Below are positions 1 to 8,579 of a stretch of DNA of 64,000 bases, one piece after another (within the stretch, counting starts at the first letter, position 1; each line of letters starts with the position of its first letter). Below the pieces are notes generated by a model. That model ran no database searches. It was given only the letters and a program-made list of their open reading frames with translations, and was not told the origin of the DNA. Origin of the DNA: Paraburkholderia bryophila (lineage in GTDB: Bacteria; Pseudomonadota; Gammaproteobacteria; Burkholderiales; Burkholderiaceae); contig NZ_QLTK01000001.1 of the NCBI RefSeq assembly GCF_003269035.1, positions 310,001 to 374,000 of the forward strand, written 5' to 3'. The position numbers and the translations under genes were made by a program.

Positions 1-1204
1 TGTCCCACGCGCCGGCGTCGCTGCCGATCCCGCGGATATTCGTGGTCAGCGACGCGGAAAACGCCGTCTGCGAGTTCTTCAGGCTGAGCTGGCCGGTGTA
101 CGACAGCGTGACCGGCACGTAGGTCAGCGGCGACATGGACATCGCGCCGCCCAGGCTGACGTTCTCGTCGTAATGCTTGCGATCGATCTCGATGCTCACC
201 GACTGCGCGTAGGTGTCCGACGCCGGCAACGCGTAGATCGCCGTGAAGCCGTAGGTCGTTCCCTTGCCGAGCACGTTGGTGCCGCCGATCGACGCCACGT
301 TGCTATCCGAATGAACCACCGTGGCCAGCAGGCTCCAGTGCGAATCCTTCAGCGGCGCCAGATACGAGAACGAGTACACGCGCGCGTCGTCCGGATGCTG
401 CGGCGCGATCACGTAGGTGCCCGACACCACGTGACCCAGTTGCCACAGGTTCGCATAGCTCAGCGTGGCGCTGGTGCGCAGCAGCGAGGTGCCAGGACTG
501 TTGTCGTCGTTCAGGTCGAGCGTGCCGTGCAGCGGACTGTGATCGTCCACTTTCAGATCAACGTCCACGGTGTGCGGCATGGCGCCGGGTTTCAGCACCG
601 GAATCACCTGGCGGTCTGCCGTGCGGTTCAGATCAGTGAGCTGCTGCTGCGCTGCGCCGAAGTCGGGCACGCTGCCTTCCGCGAGCGCCGGCACCGCGTC
701 GCGAATGTTCTGCGGCGACGAATACTGCGCGCCTTCCACGCGCAGCCGGCCCACTTTCGCTTCCACGACCTGCAACACGATCACGCCGTTCCTGACCTGC
801 TGCTGCGGCAATTCGACCACCACCGATTGATAGCCGCGATCCTGATAGGCCTTCTGCAACGCATCGCGCGCCGCATTGACATCCGCCAGTGTCTTGCCCG
901 GTCCTTCGAATGGATAGACCGCCTTTTCGATGTCGAGGCTCGGCAAGGCCGTATTGCCACGCACGATAAATTCGTTCAGGTCGAATGTTTGCGGCGCGGC
1001 CGGCGCGGACGTCGCCACCGCGGCGTTCTGCGCATGCGCGCCGGCCGCGAGACCCAGGCCGCCGACGAACGCCACACTGATCGCACCCATCGCGCCAGAT
1101 ACGCAGTGCCGCCGCGTGGCGCGTCTGCGTCGAGCCCATTCCCCGTTGGACTCCCCGCTCGAACCCTCGGGTGATATCCCTATCCCGTTCACTCTTGGCG
1201 GCAT
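1..1204 (-). CDS. Two-partner secretion transporter TpsB (FhaC/ShlB/HecB family), 3' part outside window
   Basis: Outer-membrane beta-barrel that would export the giant haemagglutinin-like protein at 13913-26761. About 401 residues are visible and the frame is open to the window edge. The start at 1204 is supported by an AAGGGG ribosome site 8 nt upstream. An arginine-rich n-region (RRRRATRRH) and a hydrophobic stretch lead to a signal cleavage site near AHA-QN (residues 58/59); an internal ATG at 1090 is a less likely start. A POTRA_2-like domain (about 76-150, FIVRGNTALP...GYQSVVVELPQ...LQVVEAKVGRLRVEG) and a second POTRA follow. The rest has alternating barrel strands typical of ShlB/FhaC. 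The family assignment is firm; pairing with this TpsA is inferred from the locus. The partner genes are 12 kb apart, unlike the usual adjacent tpsBA pairs. Confidence 0.88.
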   Translation of the reverse strand, partial: MPPRVNGIGISPEGSSGESNGEWARRRRATRRHCVSGAMGAISVAFVGGLGLAAGAHAQNAAVATSAPAAPQTFDLNEFIVRGNTALPSLDIEKAVYPFEGPGKTLADVNAARDALQKAYQDRGYQSVVVELPQQQVRNGVIVLQVVEAKVGRLRVEGAQYSSPQNIRDAVPALAEGSVPDFGAAQQQLTDLNRTADRQVIPVLKPGAMPHTVDVDLKVDDHSPLHGTLDLNDDNSPGTSLLRTSATLSYANLWQLGHVVSGTYVIAPQHPDDARVYSFSYLAPLKDSHWSLLATVVHSDSNVASIGGTNVLGKGTTYGFTAIYALPASDTYAQSVSIEIDRKHYDENVSLGGAMSMSPLTYVPVTLSYTGQLSLKNSQTAFSASLTTNIRGIGSDAGAWD

Positions 1205-1280
1205 GCGCCATTCCCCTTTTTTCATTCGGATCGTTGCCGCTTTGGCGGGCCTGGCTTCAGCGGGCCCATTAGCACAGTTT

Positions 1281-1293
1281 CATTTCAGAAATG
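1281..1293. promoter_or_regulatory. Short dyad CATTTC-A-GAAATG upstream of tpsB
   Basis: Perfect 6-bp inverted repeat with a 1-nt centre, about 77 bp upstream of the tpsB start, in the AT-rich part of the 246-bp gap to the DUF4915 gene. On the tpsB strand the sequence GTAAC-ATTTC overlaps it and loosely recalls the GTAAC-TTTCG part of the motif at 33990-34014. It could be an operator or promoter element. The evidence is symmetry and position only. Confidence 0.25.
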
Positions 1294-1450
1294 TTACTTT
1301 TAGTTGGCCATCCTAATCGTACGGCGCGCACTACGGGTCTGCGTCGCGATGTTTCTTCAATCCAGCAAATCAATCCTGATCGCGTGCCCCTATCATCAAG
1401 ACGAAACGAGTACGCCTAACCCGCAGGGCATATTTGAAAATTTTTGCGAT

Positions 1451-2611
1451 TCAGCCTTTACAGACCTGCGATTCGTCTTCCTCGCGCGGCCGCGTCTGCC
1501 AGAAGCCGCTCTTCATCGTCGCGATGGACGGCGTGTCCACCCACTCCCGTGGACTCAGAATGTCGGCGCGCAGAATATTGGGCAGCACCTGGACATCGAA
1601 GACTTCGTGCACGCCGTTGTAGAACGCCAGGATGCCCAGCACTTCGCCGCTGCGACTGTCCAGCGCGGCCACGCCGGCCACCAGTGCATCCGCCCCGCTC
1701 TCGATCGGCAAACCCTGCGGCCCGCGCTTATCGCGCAATTTCGACAGCCCCACGAACATCACGCCACGGTATTCGGCCAGACCGTGTACGAAACCGGGCA
1801 AGGTCGCCACGACGCGCCGCGTGCCAGTGTGGACGTCGATTTCGAGTACTTGCCCCCGGCCGCCTTCGAGCACGATCAGGCGACCGTCGATCAAACGCGG
1901 CGAGTGCGGCATGGACAGTCCCGACGCGACGATCCGCCCCGACGGCACTTCCATCACGATGCCACCGCTCGCCATGCCCGCGCGCCAACCGAACGGCGTG
2001 CTGGTGTGACCGAGCGCCGTCGCATAGCGCACCTTGCCGTCGTGAAAGGCCATGCCGTTCAGATGGCAGCGATCGTCCGGACCGAACTCCGTAACGAAAG
2101 GCGGCTGCCAGATCGGCGTGAAGTTGAAGTAACCGTCGATCACGCTAATGCACGAGTAGCGCGTATTGACCGCGAGCACGATCTGCTTGTCGAACACCAT
2201 GTCGTGCAGATCGAGATCGCCGGTGTAGTAAGTCATGCGCGGCACGAAGATCGCGTCGTAGTGATCGGGGCGATCTGGATAAAGCGGCGCGAGCGACGGC
2301 AGATTGGCGAACACCATCAACTCGTGCATGGTGGCCACGGCGAGGCGGTTGCCGCTCACCGTCATGCCCATCGAACGCGGCAGCCGACACGCGGACAACG
2401 TGGGCACACCGTTTTCCACGCCGAGCAACGCGACGCCCGAGGGCCGGCGGCTGATCGCGAGAGAACATTGCAACGAGGCGAGCACATCGAGAAAACGCCC
2501 GGTGTCGCGCAAATCGATGAAGGGCGAGTCGTCCGTCGCGACGGCGGGCGGCATTGACTCGCTCACCGGCGCCGACTCACCTTCTGACTGATGTTCCCCG
2601 AGGCGTTCCAC
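1451..2611 (-). CDS. DUF4915 / TIGR03032 family protein
   Basis: 386-residue protein matching the TIGR03032/DUF4915 family along its whole length. Characteristic blocks are CSLAIS, YDAIFVPRMTYYTGDLDLHD, DDRCHLNGMA, SGGIVMEVPSGRI, MPHSPRL and GFVHGLAEY-VGLSKLR. The repeated short beta-rich units suggest a propeller-like fold. It has no signal peptide or membrane segment, so it is probably cytoplasmic. The biochemical role of the family is unknown to me. The start is a GTG at 2611 with a weak GGGA site; an ATG at 2554 is the main alternative. It lies between tpsB and the gspK unit and is transcribed like tpsB, so it may share a role in making or modifying the exoprotein, but that is inference from position. 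Confidence 0.8.
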   Translation of the reverse strand: MERLGEHQSEGESAPVSESMPPAVATDDSPFIDLRDTGRFLDVLASLQCSLAISRRPSGVALLGVENGVPTLSACRLPRSMGMTVSGNRLAVATMHELMVFANLPSLAPLYPDRPDHYDAIFVPRMTYYTGDLDLHDMVFDKQIVLAVNTRYSCISVIDGYFNFTPIWQPPFVTEFGPDDRCHLNGMAFHDGKVRYATALGHTSTPFGWRAGMASGGIVMEVPSGRIVASGLSMPHSPRLIDGRLIVLEGGRGQVLEIDVHTGTRRVVATLPGFVHGLAEYRGVMFVGLSKLRDKRGPQGLPIESGADALVAGVAALDSRSGEVLGILAFYNGVHEVFDVQVLPNILRADILSPREWVDTPSIATMKSGFWQTRPREEDESQVCKG

Positions 2612-2973
2612 GTTATTTATCCCAAGCTCTCGCGTTGCTTTTTATCAAGATCCGTACGGATTCGTCGCTCCATGCGACCGGTCGGCACCGGCTTGCAGAT
2701 CCATTCGAGCGCTCCTTATTCCTAGACGGAAACGGCCGGCCAATCCCGCAAACTATTTTTTTGCACGTGGGGTTCAGCGGCAAAAATGCAGCGTGCATAT
2801 TAATGTTTGGCCACGGTCCATCGTCGCTCGCGGAACCGTAATTTTTTGTGACACAGGCAGAACATTCGTGTGAAGGAATCCTCGACGTCAGGCGAAATAC
2901 GGGAAGCAACCTGCGGGATAGCCCTCGTCGCAACGTCTTATCCAATACAGGGACGACATCGACGAGGAGAGCC
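2612..2973. promoter_or_regulatory. Divergent intergenic region between the DUF4915 gene and the membrane protein-gspK unit
   Basis: 362 bp with no supported gene, AT-richer than its surroundings (runs of T near 2755-2762 and 2842-2847). On the plus strand ACATTCGTG at 2862-2870 matches the right half of the locus motif (CCATTCGTC). Its CGT block ends 102 bp before the ATG at 2974, similar to the 91-111 bp seen before gspF, the TPR gene and pstS-like. The left half of the motif is not recognisable here. It probably holds divergent promoters. Confidence 0.4.
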
Positions 2974-3558
2974 ATGTTGATCACCACCATGCTTCTGCGA
3001 CGGCTCGTCGCCAGGCTGACCGGCACGCGCGGCGAGACGGCGCAGCGCGGTGCGCCGGGCGATCCGCGAACCGGGGGCGACGCCGTCGGCTCGCTGCGCT
3101 TGCGCTGGCGCATGCCGTGGCTCGCGTGGCAAACGCTGTCGTGGGTCTCGCTGACGCTGCTCGCGCCGCCCTTCTGGGCAATCGGCGCCTTGCAGATGAT
3201 CAATCCGCACAGCGATCAGCCGTTCTTATGGAGTGCGCTGATGGCGATCGTGCCGCTGGCCGCCGGCATCACCATCGTGTTGACCAATCAGCAACATTAC
3301 CGCGCGCCGTTCCGCAGTCATCGTGCGGCGGCGTTCTATTATTTTCAGCGCAGCATGGCGTTGAATTGCGTGCTCGTGGTGCTGCTGCTGTGGGGCACGC
3401 ATGCCATCGACGACCTTGTCGCACCGCTCGCCATCGCCACCCCGGGTTCGCACCTCGCCGCGCTCGCGTTGTGGATGACCGGTCTCGTCGCCGCGTTCGG
3501 CATATCGTCATCTCTGCATGCGAGCATCCTGCACGTGTGGCTTGCCTTCCTGGCCTGA
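2974..3558 (+). CDS. Putative four-helix inner-membrane protein of unknown function
   Basis: 194 residues. The start at 2974 is preceded by GAGGAG four bases away; an in-frame upstream start at 2848 lacks such a site. A basic, low-complexity cytoplasmic N-terminus (about 1-45) is followed by four hydrophobic segments near residues 52-72, 84-104, 130-150 and 165-190. I do not recognise a family. The stop is 44 bp before the gspK start on the same strand, so the two are very likely co-transcribed. That suggests a membrane accessory function in the type II-like secretion machinery. It does not look like GspL, GspM or GspN. Confidence 0.7.
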   Translation: MLITTMLLRRLVARLTGTRGETAQRGAPGDPRTGGDAVGSLRLRWRMPWLAWQTLSWVSLTLLAPPFWAIGALQMINPHSDQPFLWSALMAIVPLAAGITIVLTNQQHYRAPFRSHRAAAFYYFQRSMALNCVLVVLLLWGTHAIDDLVAPLAIATPGSHLAALALWMTGLVAAFGISSSLHASILHVWLAFLA

Positions 3559-3602
3559 ACCCTGGCATGAACCCTCTCCAAGCTCCGTGCGGGACCGACT
3601 CC

Positions 3603-4601
3603 ATGCGCCTCCGAAAACCAGCCCGCCACGCGAACGCCTCGCGGCAACGCGGCATTGCTATCGTGACGGTGCTGCTCGTGGTCGCGCTGGCGGCCACGCT
3701 CGCGGCCAGCGTGTTGTGGCGTCAGCAGGTCGCTCTGCGCGACGTGGAGAACCAGCGCCTCGCGGTCGAAACGATGTGGGCGGAGCGCGCCGCCGTCGAA
3801 TGGGCGCGCGCGACGCTGCGCGCTCAGGCCGCGATATCGAACGTGGCTTACGTCGGCCAGCCCTGGTCCGCGCCCGTAAGCGACATGCAACTGGTCAGTT
3901 TCCTCGCGCCGGGGTCGAGCGCGGCCGCGCTCAACGGCGAGCTCTCGCGCGCCTCGATCTCGGGCAGCGTGGAAGACGCGCAGGCCCGCTTCAACCTGAT
4001 GAACCTGGTCTCGCGCGCCGCGCCGGGCCAGCCCTGGCAGACCCATGCCGAGGGCCTGCTTGCCTATCGGCGACTGCTCGGCGAATTGTCGCTCGATCCG
4101 GCGCTCGCGAAGCAAACCGCCGCGTACCTGCTGAAATCGCTGCGCGAAACCCATGGCCCAGACGGCTGGCCCTTGCAACTTGTCACGGTGGCCGATCTGT
4201 CGCGCACGGCCGGTTACGACGAAAACACGAGTGCGGCGCTGGCGCCCTACGTCACGATCCTGCCCGACCTGACCACGATCAACGCGAACACCGCGTCGGA
4301 GCCGGTGCTGGTGGCCGCGATTCCGACGCTAACGCGCGTGCTTGCGCACCGGCTCGTCGAACGGCGCAACACGGCGTACTTTGTCAGTACCGGCGATATC
4401 GCCGAGGTGCTGGCGCCGACCCAAAGCAACGCGACCTTGCCCGATGGCGCGATGGTCGGCGTCAACAGCGGCTATTTCATCGTGCACTGCCGGATTCATT
4501 CCGCCCGGATCAATAGCCGCATCGATACGCTGGTGGCGCGCTATGGGGTCGGCAATTTCAGCTGGACCTCGGTGATCTGGGTGCATCGGATCACCGGCTG
4601 A
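3603..4601 (+). CDS. gspK: Type II secretion minor pseudopilin GspK
   Basis: 332-residue minor pseudopilin that caps the pseudopilus tip with GspI and GspJ. A basic leader (RKPARHANASRQRG) ends at a prepilin peptidase site after G17, followed by a hydrophobic helix (about 18-38). Position +5 is Thr rather than Glu, as is normal for GspK. The large periplasmic part has the SAM-like helix-hairpin block near 220-255 (LPDLTTINANTASEPVLVAAIPTLT). The start at 3603 places the leader correctly; an ATG at 3567 is also possible, and neither has a strong ribosome site. The open frame extends further upstream, but that part overlaps the preceding gene and is not coding. It is separated from the other gsp genes of this window by 6-31 kb. 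Confidence 0.87.
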   Translation: MRLRKPARHANASRQRGIAIVTVLLVVALAATLAASVLWRQQVALRDVENQRLAVETMWAERAAVEWARATLRAQAAISNVAYVGQPWSAPVSDMQLVSFLAPGSSAAALNGELSRASISGSVEDAQARFNLMNLVSRAAPGQPWQTHAEGLLAYRRLLGELSLDPALAKQTAAYLLKSLRETHGPDGWPLQLVTVADLSRTAGYDENTSAALAPYVTILPDLTTINANTASEPVLVAAIPTLTRVLAHRLVERRNTAYFVSTGDIAEVLAPTQSNATLPDGAMVGVNSGYFIVHCRIHSARINSRIDTLVARYGVGNFSWTSVIWVHRITG

Positions 4602-4621
4602 TCCGGCTAGACTCCTTCCCT

Positions 4622-6283
4622 TCAATGCAGATCGCTGACCGCGGTCTCGCCGCTCATCGGCACCAGCGACGCATAGTCGATCGACACGCGATCGAAATTC
4701 GTTTCGCGCACCTGGCCGATCAAACGGTTCCAGTCGTCGATAGACACCAGCAACGCGACCGGCCGGTTGTATTTCGTCACCATCACGAGGGCGTCGCTGG
4801 CATGACGCAGCGCGCGCGACGGATTGCTGCTGAAGTCGCGGGTCGCCATCGCGATGGTGCGCAGCCTCGAGAATCCCGCCGCCAGCTCCGCATCCTCGCG
4901 CAACAGATGCTCGAGCGTGGTCGCGAGCAAACGTGCCTGCGCTTTCGCCGACGCCTTGTGATCGCGCCGCTTTCTGCGCATGCTGCGCGGATCGACATGC
5001 ACCGCCAGATGCCGCGCGATATCGCGTAGCGCCGCATCCGGGAGCCGGTCGTAGCGCCGCCAGTTGTCGGGCGGCAGCGCGATCATCATGCCGCCGTACG
5101 CAGCCTGGATACCGTTCGCCATGTGCAGCGGCAAACGCTCGCTATCGCGCTCGTCGAGATCGAGCGTATTTTCCACCACGCCGATCATCGCGCTGAATAC
5201 GTTGTACGCCAGCGCGGCGATGCCCGACGCGAGCGGCGCCGAGCGCGGCGCGACGACGCCGAACGCGGCGTCCGCGCAAACGGCGTCGAGCGGTAACGGC
5301 AGCGTATCGCGCCATGAGCCGGTGGCGAGTTGCACGATCTGCTGGGCGTCGAGTGTCGTCGCGGGCACGTTGGTCAGGATCGCGACCAGTTGCGGCATCC
5401 CGCTTCCCAGCTCGATCCGCTGCCATTCGATACGCCGGAACACCGGCGCGGCGCCGCACTCCGCCGGCCTGCCAACCGACTGCTCGCGGACCGGCGCGCC
5501 GTCGAGCCAACCCGCTTCGCGCGGCTCGCCGAGCGCGCGAAACGCGGGCGTGCAGCCATGCTCCAGCACGACGAACAGACTGCCGTCGCAGGGCCAGCCG
5601 GCCAGGATCGCAGCCGGATTGAAATGGCCGTCGAGAATCCACAACTCACCCGGCCGAACCGATTCCACCAGTTGCGCGGCAAAAGCACGCTCGTGAACGA
5701 GTCCCGGTTCGTAGGGCAACAGATCGACGATCAACGCACGCTCCGGGTCGTAGACCGGCAACACGCAAGGACCCTCCCCGGCAGTCAACGGAGTCGCGGC
5801 CGGGCCGATCACGTGGACGCAGCCCGCCGGTCCCGGCAGGCAGCGCATGCCAGCCGGCATTGAACCGCCGTCCAGCACCCGCACCCGCAAATCTCCGGTC
5901 GATAGCAACCGCTTCTCCATGCGCGGATGCGCGACCGGCTGCAACAGCGACGCGCTATCGCGCACCAGAGAACGGCCCCACTGCGCGCGCACGCGGCTCA
6001 TGCGGTCATGCAACGCGGTCAGCCGTGCTACGCTTTCTTCGGATACGTTGGATACGTCGGGACGCGCGTCGCCGGAGCGGTTCAGGCGCGTGGCGATCCG
6101 CGTGATCGCCTGCGCCGTCATGGAGAGCAGCAATTCGCGCAGCGGTTCGCCGTCGTTGTCCGCATCGCCCTTGCCGGGCAGATCGTCCAGCGACTCCGCG
6201 TGCAGCGCCCATTGCATCACCAGCCGCGCCATCACCGCCATCGGGCTATGCTCGACAAAGCGTTCCATGACTGTACGTATCAA
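4622..6283 (-). CDS. Domesticated IS4-type transposase-like protein fused to a Phd/YefM antitoxin domain
   Basis: 553 residues. Residues 1 to about 445 follow IS4-family transposases block by block: an N-terminal MERFVEHSPMAVMARLVMQ, then VRVLDG (first catalytic Asp region), ELWILDGHFNPAAIL (second Asp), LVAILTNVPA, a late LAYNVFSAMIGVV helix and GMMIALPPDNW. The third motif, normally YRxRWxIExxFQ with the catalytic Glu, is replaced by GSWRDTLPLPLD, so the Glu is absent. Residues about 488-530 (MATRDFSSNPSRALRHASDALVMVTKYNRPVALLVSIDDW) are a clear Phd/YefM antitoxin-type DNA-binding domain. No terminal inverted repeats were seen and no toxin gene is adjacent. I infer a catalytically dead, co-opted transposase that may act as a DNA-binding regulator. 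The gene is intact and divergent from 6506-7351. Confidence 0.75.
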   Translation of the reverse strand: MIRTVMERFVEHSPMAVMARLVMQWALHAESLDDLPGKGDADNDGEPLRELLLSMTAQAITRIATRLNRSGDARPDVSNVSEESVARLTALHDRMSRVRAQWGRSLVRDSASLLQPVAHPRMEKRLLSTGDLRVRVLDGGSMPAGMRCLPGPAGCVHVIGPAATPLTAGEGPCVLPVYDPERALIVDLLPYEPGLVHERAFAAQLVESVRPGELWILDGHFNPAAILAGWPCDGSLFVVLEHGCTPAFRALGEPREAGWLDGAPVREQSVGRPAECGAAPVFRRIEWQRIELGSGMPQLVAILTNVPATTLDAQQIVQLATGSWRDTLPLPLDAVCADAAFGVVAPRSAPLASGIAALAYNVFSAMIGVVENTLDLDERDSERLPLHMANGIQAAYGGMMIALPPDNWRRYDRLPDAALRDIARHLAVHVDPRSMRRKRRDHKASAKAQARLLATTLEHLLREDAELAAGFSRLRTIAMATRDFSSNPSRALRHASDALVMVTKYNRPVALLVSIDDWNRLIGQVRETNFDRVSIDYASLVPMSGETAVSDLH

Positions 6284-6505
6284 AGGCCACCTCGTTATCG
6301 TTTTGACAGACCACGTTCAGCGTTCAGGTTTGCATCGCGAGCGGAAAGAGGTTGACGGCGTTTGCCACTCACGCGCCATCGGCACCGCTCTCGCTGAACC
6401 GCTTGACGAACTTTTTCCGACGTCGGACCATCGAATGTGACGAGAAAGGGGCCGACAGGCGCAACTTCGCGTCAGTTCCCCGAACGGCATCCACGAGGAC
6501 CCGCC

Positions 6506-7351
6506 ATGTTTGTCGACCCGCGCGTCGCGCACGGCCGAGCCAGATACGATCTGAACCGGTCCCCGCGCCTGTTCGCCGAAGAACGCCGCTGGGAGATTAG
6601 CGACGTCGTCACGACCAGCCTCGACCACTTCACGGGCCTGCGCAACCGGCGCAATCTGCTCCGGCTGCTGGAACGCCAGATCGCACCGAAACTCGCGCGG
6701 CTCGGACTCGAACCCTACGTCGGCACGCTCGGCGCAACCGAGGGCCTGTTCGTCAACTTCTCGACCATGAGCGCCGAACACGGACTGCGTGAATTCCAGC
6801 TGCAATTGAGTGTGCCGGATCTGGTATTGCGCAGTTTTGCGTCGAGCACGATACGCCCGCATGCCGTCGCGCGCTGTATGCAGCGCAACGGCGTCGCGTC
6901 GCTCGCGGAGATCGAAACGGAAACCAGCGCCGCGTTCGTGCTGGCCCGCGTGATCCGTCCGCTCGCGCTCGCGGGCAACTGGCGGCAGGTCGGCGTACCG
7001 ACGGCCGCGGGTCTGTTCGTCGGCGCCTTGAACGACAGCAACGACATCTGCCTGAACACCTATATCCGCCCCGCAACGAGCGACCGCGACTCCCGTTGGG
7101 ATCGCTTTGCCGCACTGTTCGCCACGATGCCGCCGTGGCACGCCGAGCAGATTCGGCAGGGTGGCGATCTGCTGCAATGGATGGTCAACCATATCGTGGC
7201 CTTGCAAAAATCCGCCTCGTTCGTCGAGCGTTGCCCGTTTCTGCTCGAGCCTTATCGCCACGTTGCCGATCCCCTCGATGCCAGTTGGGATGCCGCGCGA
7301 GCAAGCGCCAACGCGCGCGCCGACGGCCACGGCGACGCGGCAGCGTCGTGA
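6506..7351 (+). CDS. Protein of unknown function
   Basis: 281 residues from the ATG at 6506, preceded by GAGGA six bases upstream; an in-frame ATG at 6437 has no ribosome site. It has no signal peptide, membrane helix or motif I recognise. Composition is soluble alpha/beta-like and Arg/Ala-rich at the C-terminus. Conserved-looking blocks are SLDHFTGLRNRRNLLRLLERQ and LFVGALNDSNDICLNTYIRP. It sits divergent from the transposase-Phd fusion and convergent with the FecR-like gene. Because it lies between parts of the secretion locus it may belong to it, but no direct evidence exists. Codon use matches its neighbours. Confidence 0.6.
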   Translation: MFVDPRVAHGRARYDLNRSPRLFAEERRWEISDVVTTSLDHFTGLRNRRNLLRLLERQIAPKLARLGLEPYVGTLGATEGLFVNFSTMSAEHGLREFQLQLSVPDLVLRSFASSTIRPHAVARCMQRNGVASLAEIETETSAAFVLARVIRPLALAGNWRQVGVPTAAGLFVGALNDSNDICLNTYIRPATSDRDSRWDRFAALFATMPPWHAEQIRQGGDLLQWMVNHIVALQKSASFVERCPFLLEPYRHVADPLDASWDAARASANARADGHGDAAAS

Positions 7352-7527
7352 GCGCCGTGGCTGGATGCCGGAAACTGCGGCCTTCTTAAACTAGGTCGAA
7401 GCGAGCCGCCCTAACCCGCAGATTTTATTTTTATGCGGCGGTGAAAGGCGGCCATGCGCACGCGCGTGCCGATGCCCGCGTGGCGTAAAAAAGCGAGCCA
7501 TGAGAAACGAATATATCTGGAACGCAT

Positions 7528-7551
7528 GAAGCGGGCGCAATGGCCCGCTTC
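7528..7551 (-). terminator. Hairpin at the end of the signalling operon
   Basis: Arms GAAGCGGGC and GCCCGCTTC enclose a 6-nt loop, 11 bp beyond the stop of the FecR-like gene. There is no U-run, so termination may be weak or the hairpin may only protect the 3' end. Confidence 0.4.
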
Positions 7552-7562
7552 TACGACGCAGT

Positions 7563-8579
7563 TCAGCTCAACAGAACGAGATTCCCCGGCAAGCGCGTGA
7601 TACGCGCCCCGTACAAGCGCCCAAGCAGATCGATCACGTCGTCGAGCCGCGTAATCGGAAATTGCGCCTGCATCCGGTTCTGCCCCAGTGCCGGGTTTCT
7701 GAGAATGATTTTTCCCGGGCGGTAGCGATTGATTTCGTCGACGACCTCGGCGAGCGGCACACCGTTAAACACCAGCACGCCACGCCGCCATGCTACGAAG
7801 CCGCTCGGATCGACACGCGACACCGGCTCGACCTTGCGGTCGTCGTAGACCACCTGGTCGTTGGCGCGCAGCGTGAGCCGCGCGCCGGGATGGTCGAGCG
7901 CGAGTGAGCCCGACAGACAGGTCACGCAGACCGAGCCGCCGCCGCGACGCACATTGAAGCGCGCGGTGACGGCCTGCATGCGCCCCTTCCCGGCGACGAC
8001 GATCACCTGCCGCAACAACGCATCGCCCAGCGCCGTCGACGCCTTCGCGTCGATCTCCGCCTCGCCCGCCAGCAGATCGATGCCGCGCGTGGCAGCCTGG
8101 ACCGGCAGCACGTCGAGCCGCGTCTGCGTATTCATCTCGACCACGACGCGATCCGACAGCACCACGCTACGCTGTTCGCCGGTGCCGGTGCGATAGTCGG
8201 CGGCGAGGTCGGTGAGCGACGGCCACAGCGCCATGGGCGGACGCAACGCGAGCCACGACGCCCCCGCCGCCACCGCGAAGCCAACGAACGCGCGACGGCC
8301 GGTGCGCATCTTCCTGTCGTGGCGCGCTTCGGCCAGCCATTCGTCGTTAGCGGCGGCCGGGCTTTCGTCGGCCAGCTCGGCGGCGGCCGTACGCAGCAGA
8401 TTCCACGTATCGCGCAGCAACGCCGCGGTCTGCGGATGCTCGGCGCTCCAGCGCTGGAAGGACTCCGTTTCGGCACGGCTCATGCTGCCCGAGCGCAGGC
8501 GCACGAGCCACGCCTGGGCTTCCTCCAGGGCGTGGTCCGCGGTAACGGCCTCAGCTTTCCTCATCGTCGGGATGTTCAA
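7563..8579 (-). CDS. FecR-family anti-sigma regulator (VreR-like)
   Basis: 338-residue inner-membrane regulator of the ECF sigma factor just upstream. The N-terminal cytoplasmic anti-sigma part (DUF4880-like, about 15-60, AQAWLVRLRSGSMSRAETESFQRWSAEHP) is followed by one membrane helix (97-113). The periplasmic FecR domain (about 130-235, LSDRVVVEMNTQTRLDVL...GEAEIDAK) and a C-terminal STN-like region (about 265-338, GVPLAEVVDEINRYRPGKIILRNP) complete it. Start and sigma stop overlap by 4 bp, a sign of translational coupling. In this family the periplasmic part reads the STN domain of a partner; here that partner would be the protein at 9134-9883. There is no TonB-dependent receptor gene nearby. 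Confidence 0.88.
   Translation of the reverse strand: MNIPTMRKAEAVTADHALEEAQAWLVRLRSGSMSRAETESFQRWSAEHPQTAALLRDTWNLLRTAAAELADESPAAANDEWLAEARHDRKMRTGRRAFVGFAVAAGASWLALRPPMALWPSLTDLAADYRTGTGEQRSVVLSDRVVVEMNTQTRLDVLPVQAATRGIDLLAGEAEIDAKASTALGDALLRQVIVVAGKGRMQAVTARFNVRRGGGSVCVTCLSGSLALDHPGARLTLRANDQVVYDDRKVEPVSRVDPSGFVAWRRGVLVFNGVPLAEVVDEINRYRPGKIILRNPALGQNRMQAQFPITRLDDVIDLLGRLYGARITRLPGNLVLLS

Noticed and set aside
633..1211. 192-codon frame at the start of tpsB
   Set aside because: Wrong frame: it has no signal peptide or domain, while the frame starting at 1204 gives a clear signal peptide and POTRA domains.
3117..3602. N-terminal extension of GspK
   Set aside because: It overlaps the membrane protein gene in another frame and would place more than 150 residues before the prepilin peptidase site.
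4622..6283. Active insertion sequence
   Set aside because: The catalytic Glu motif is missing, a Phd domain is fused, and no terminal inverted repeats or target duplication were seen around the gene.
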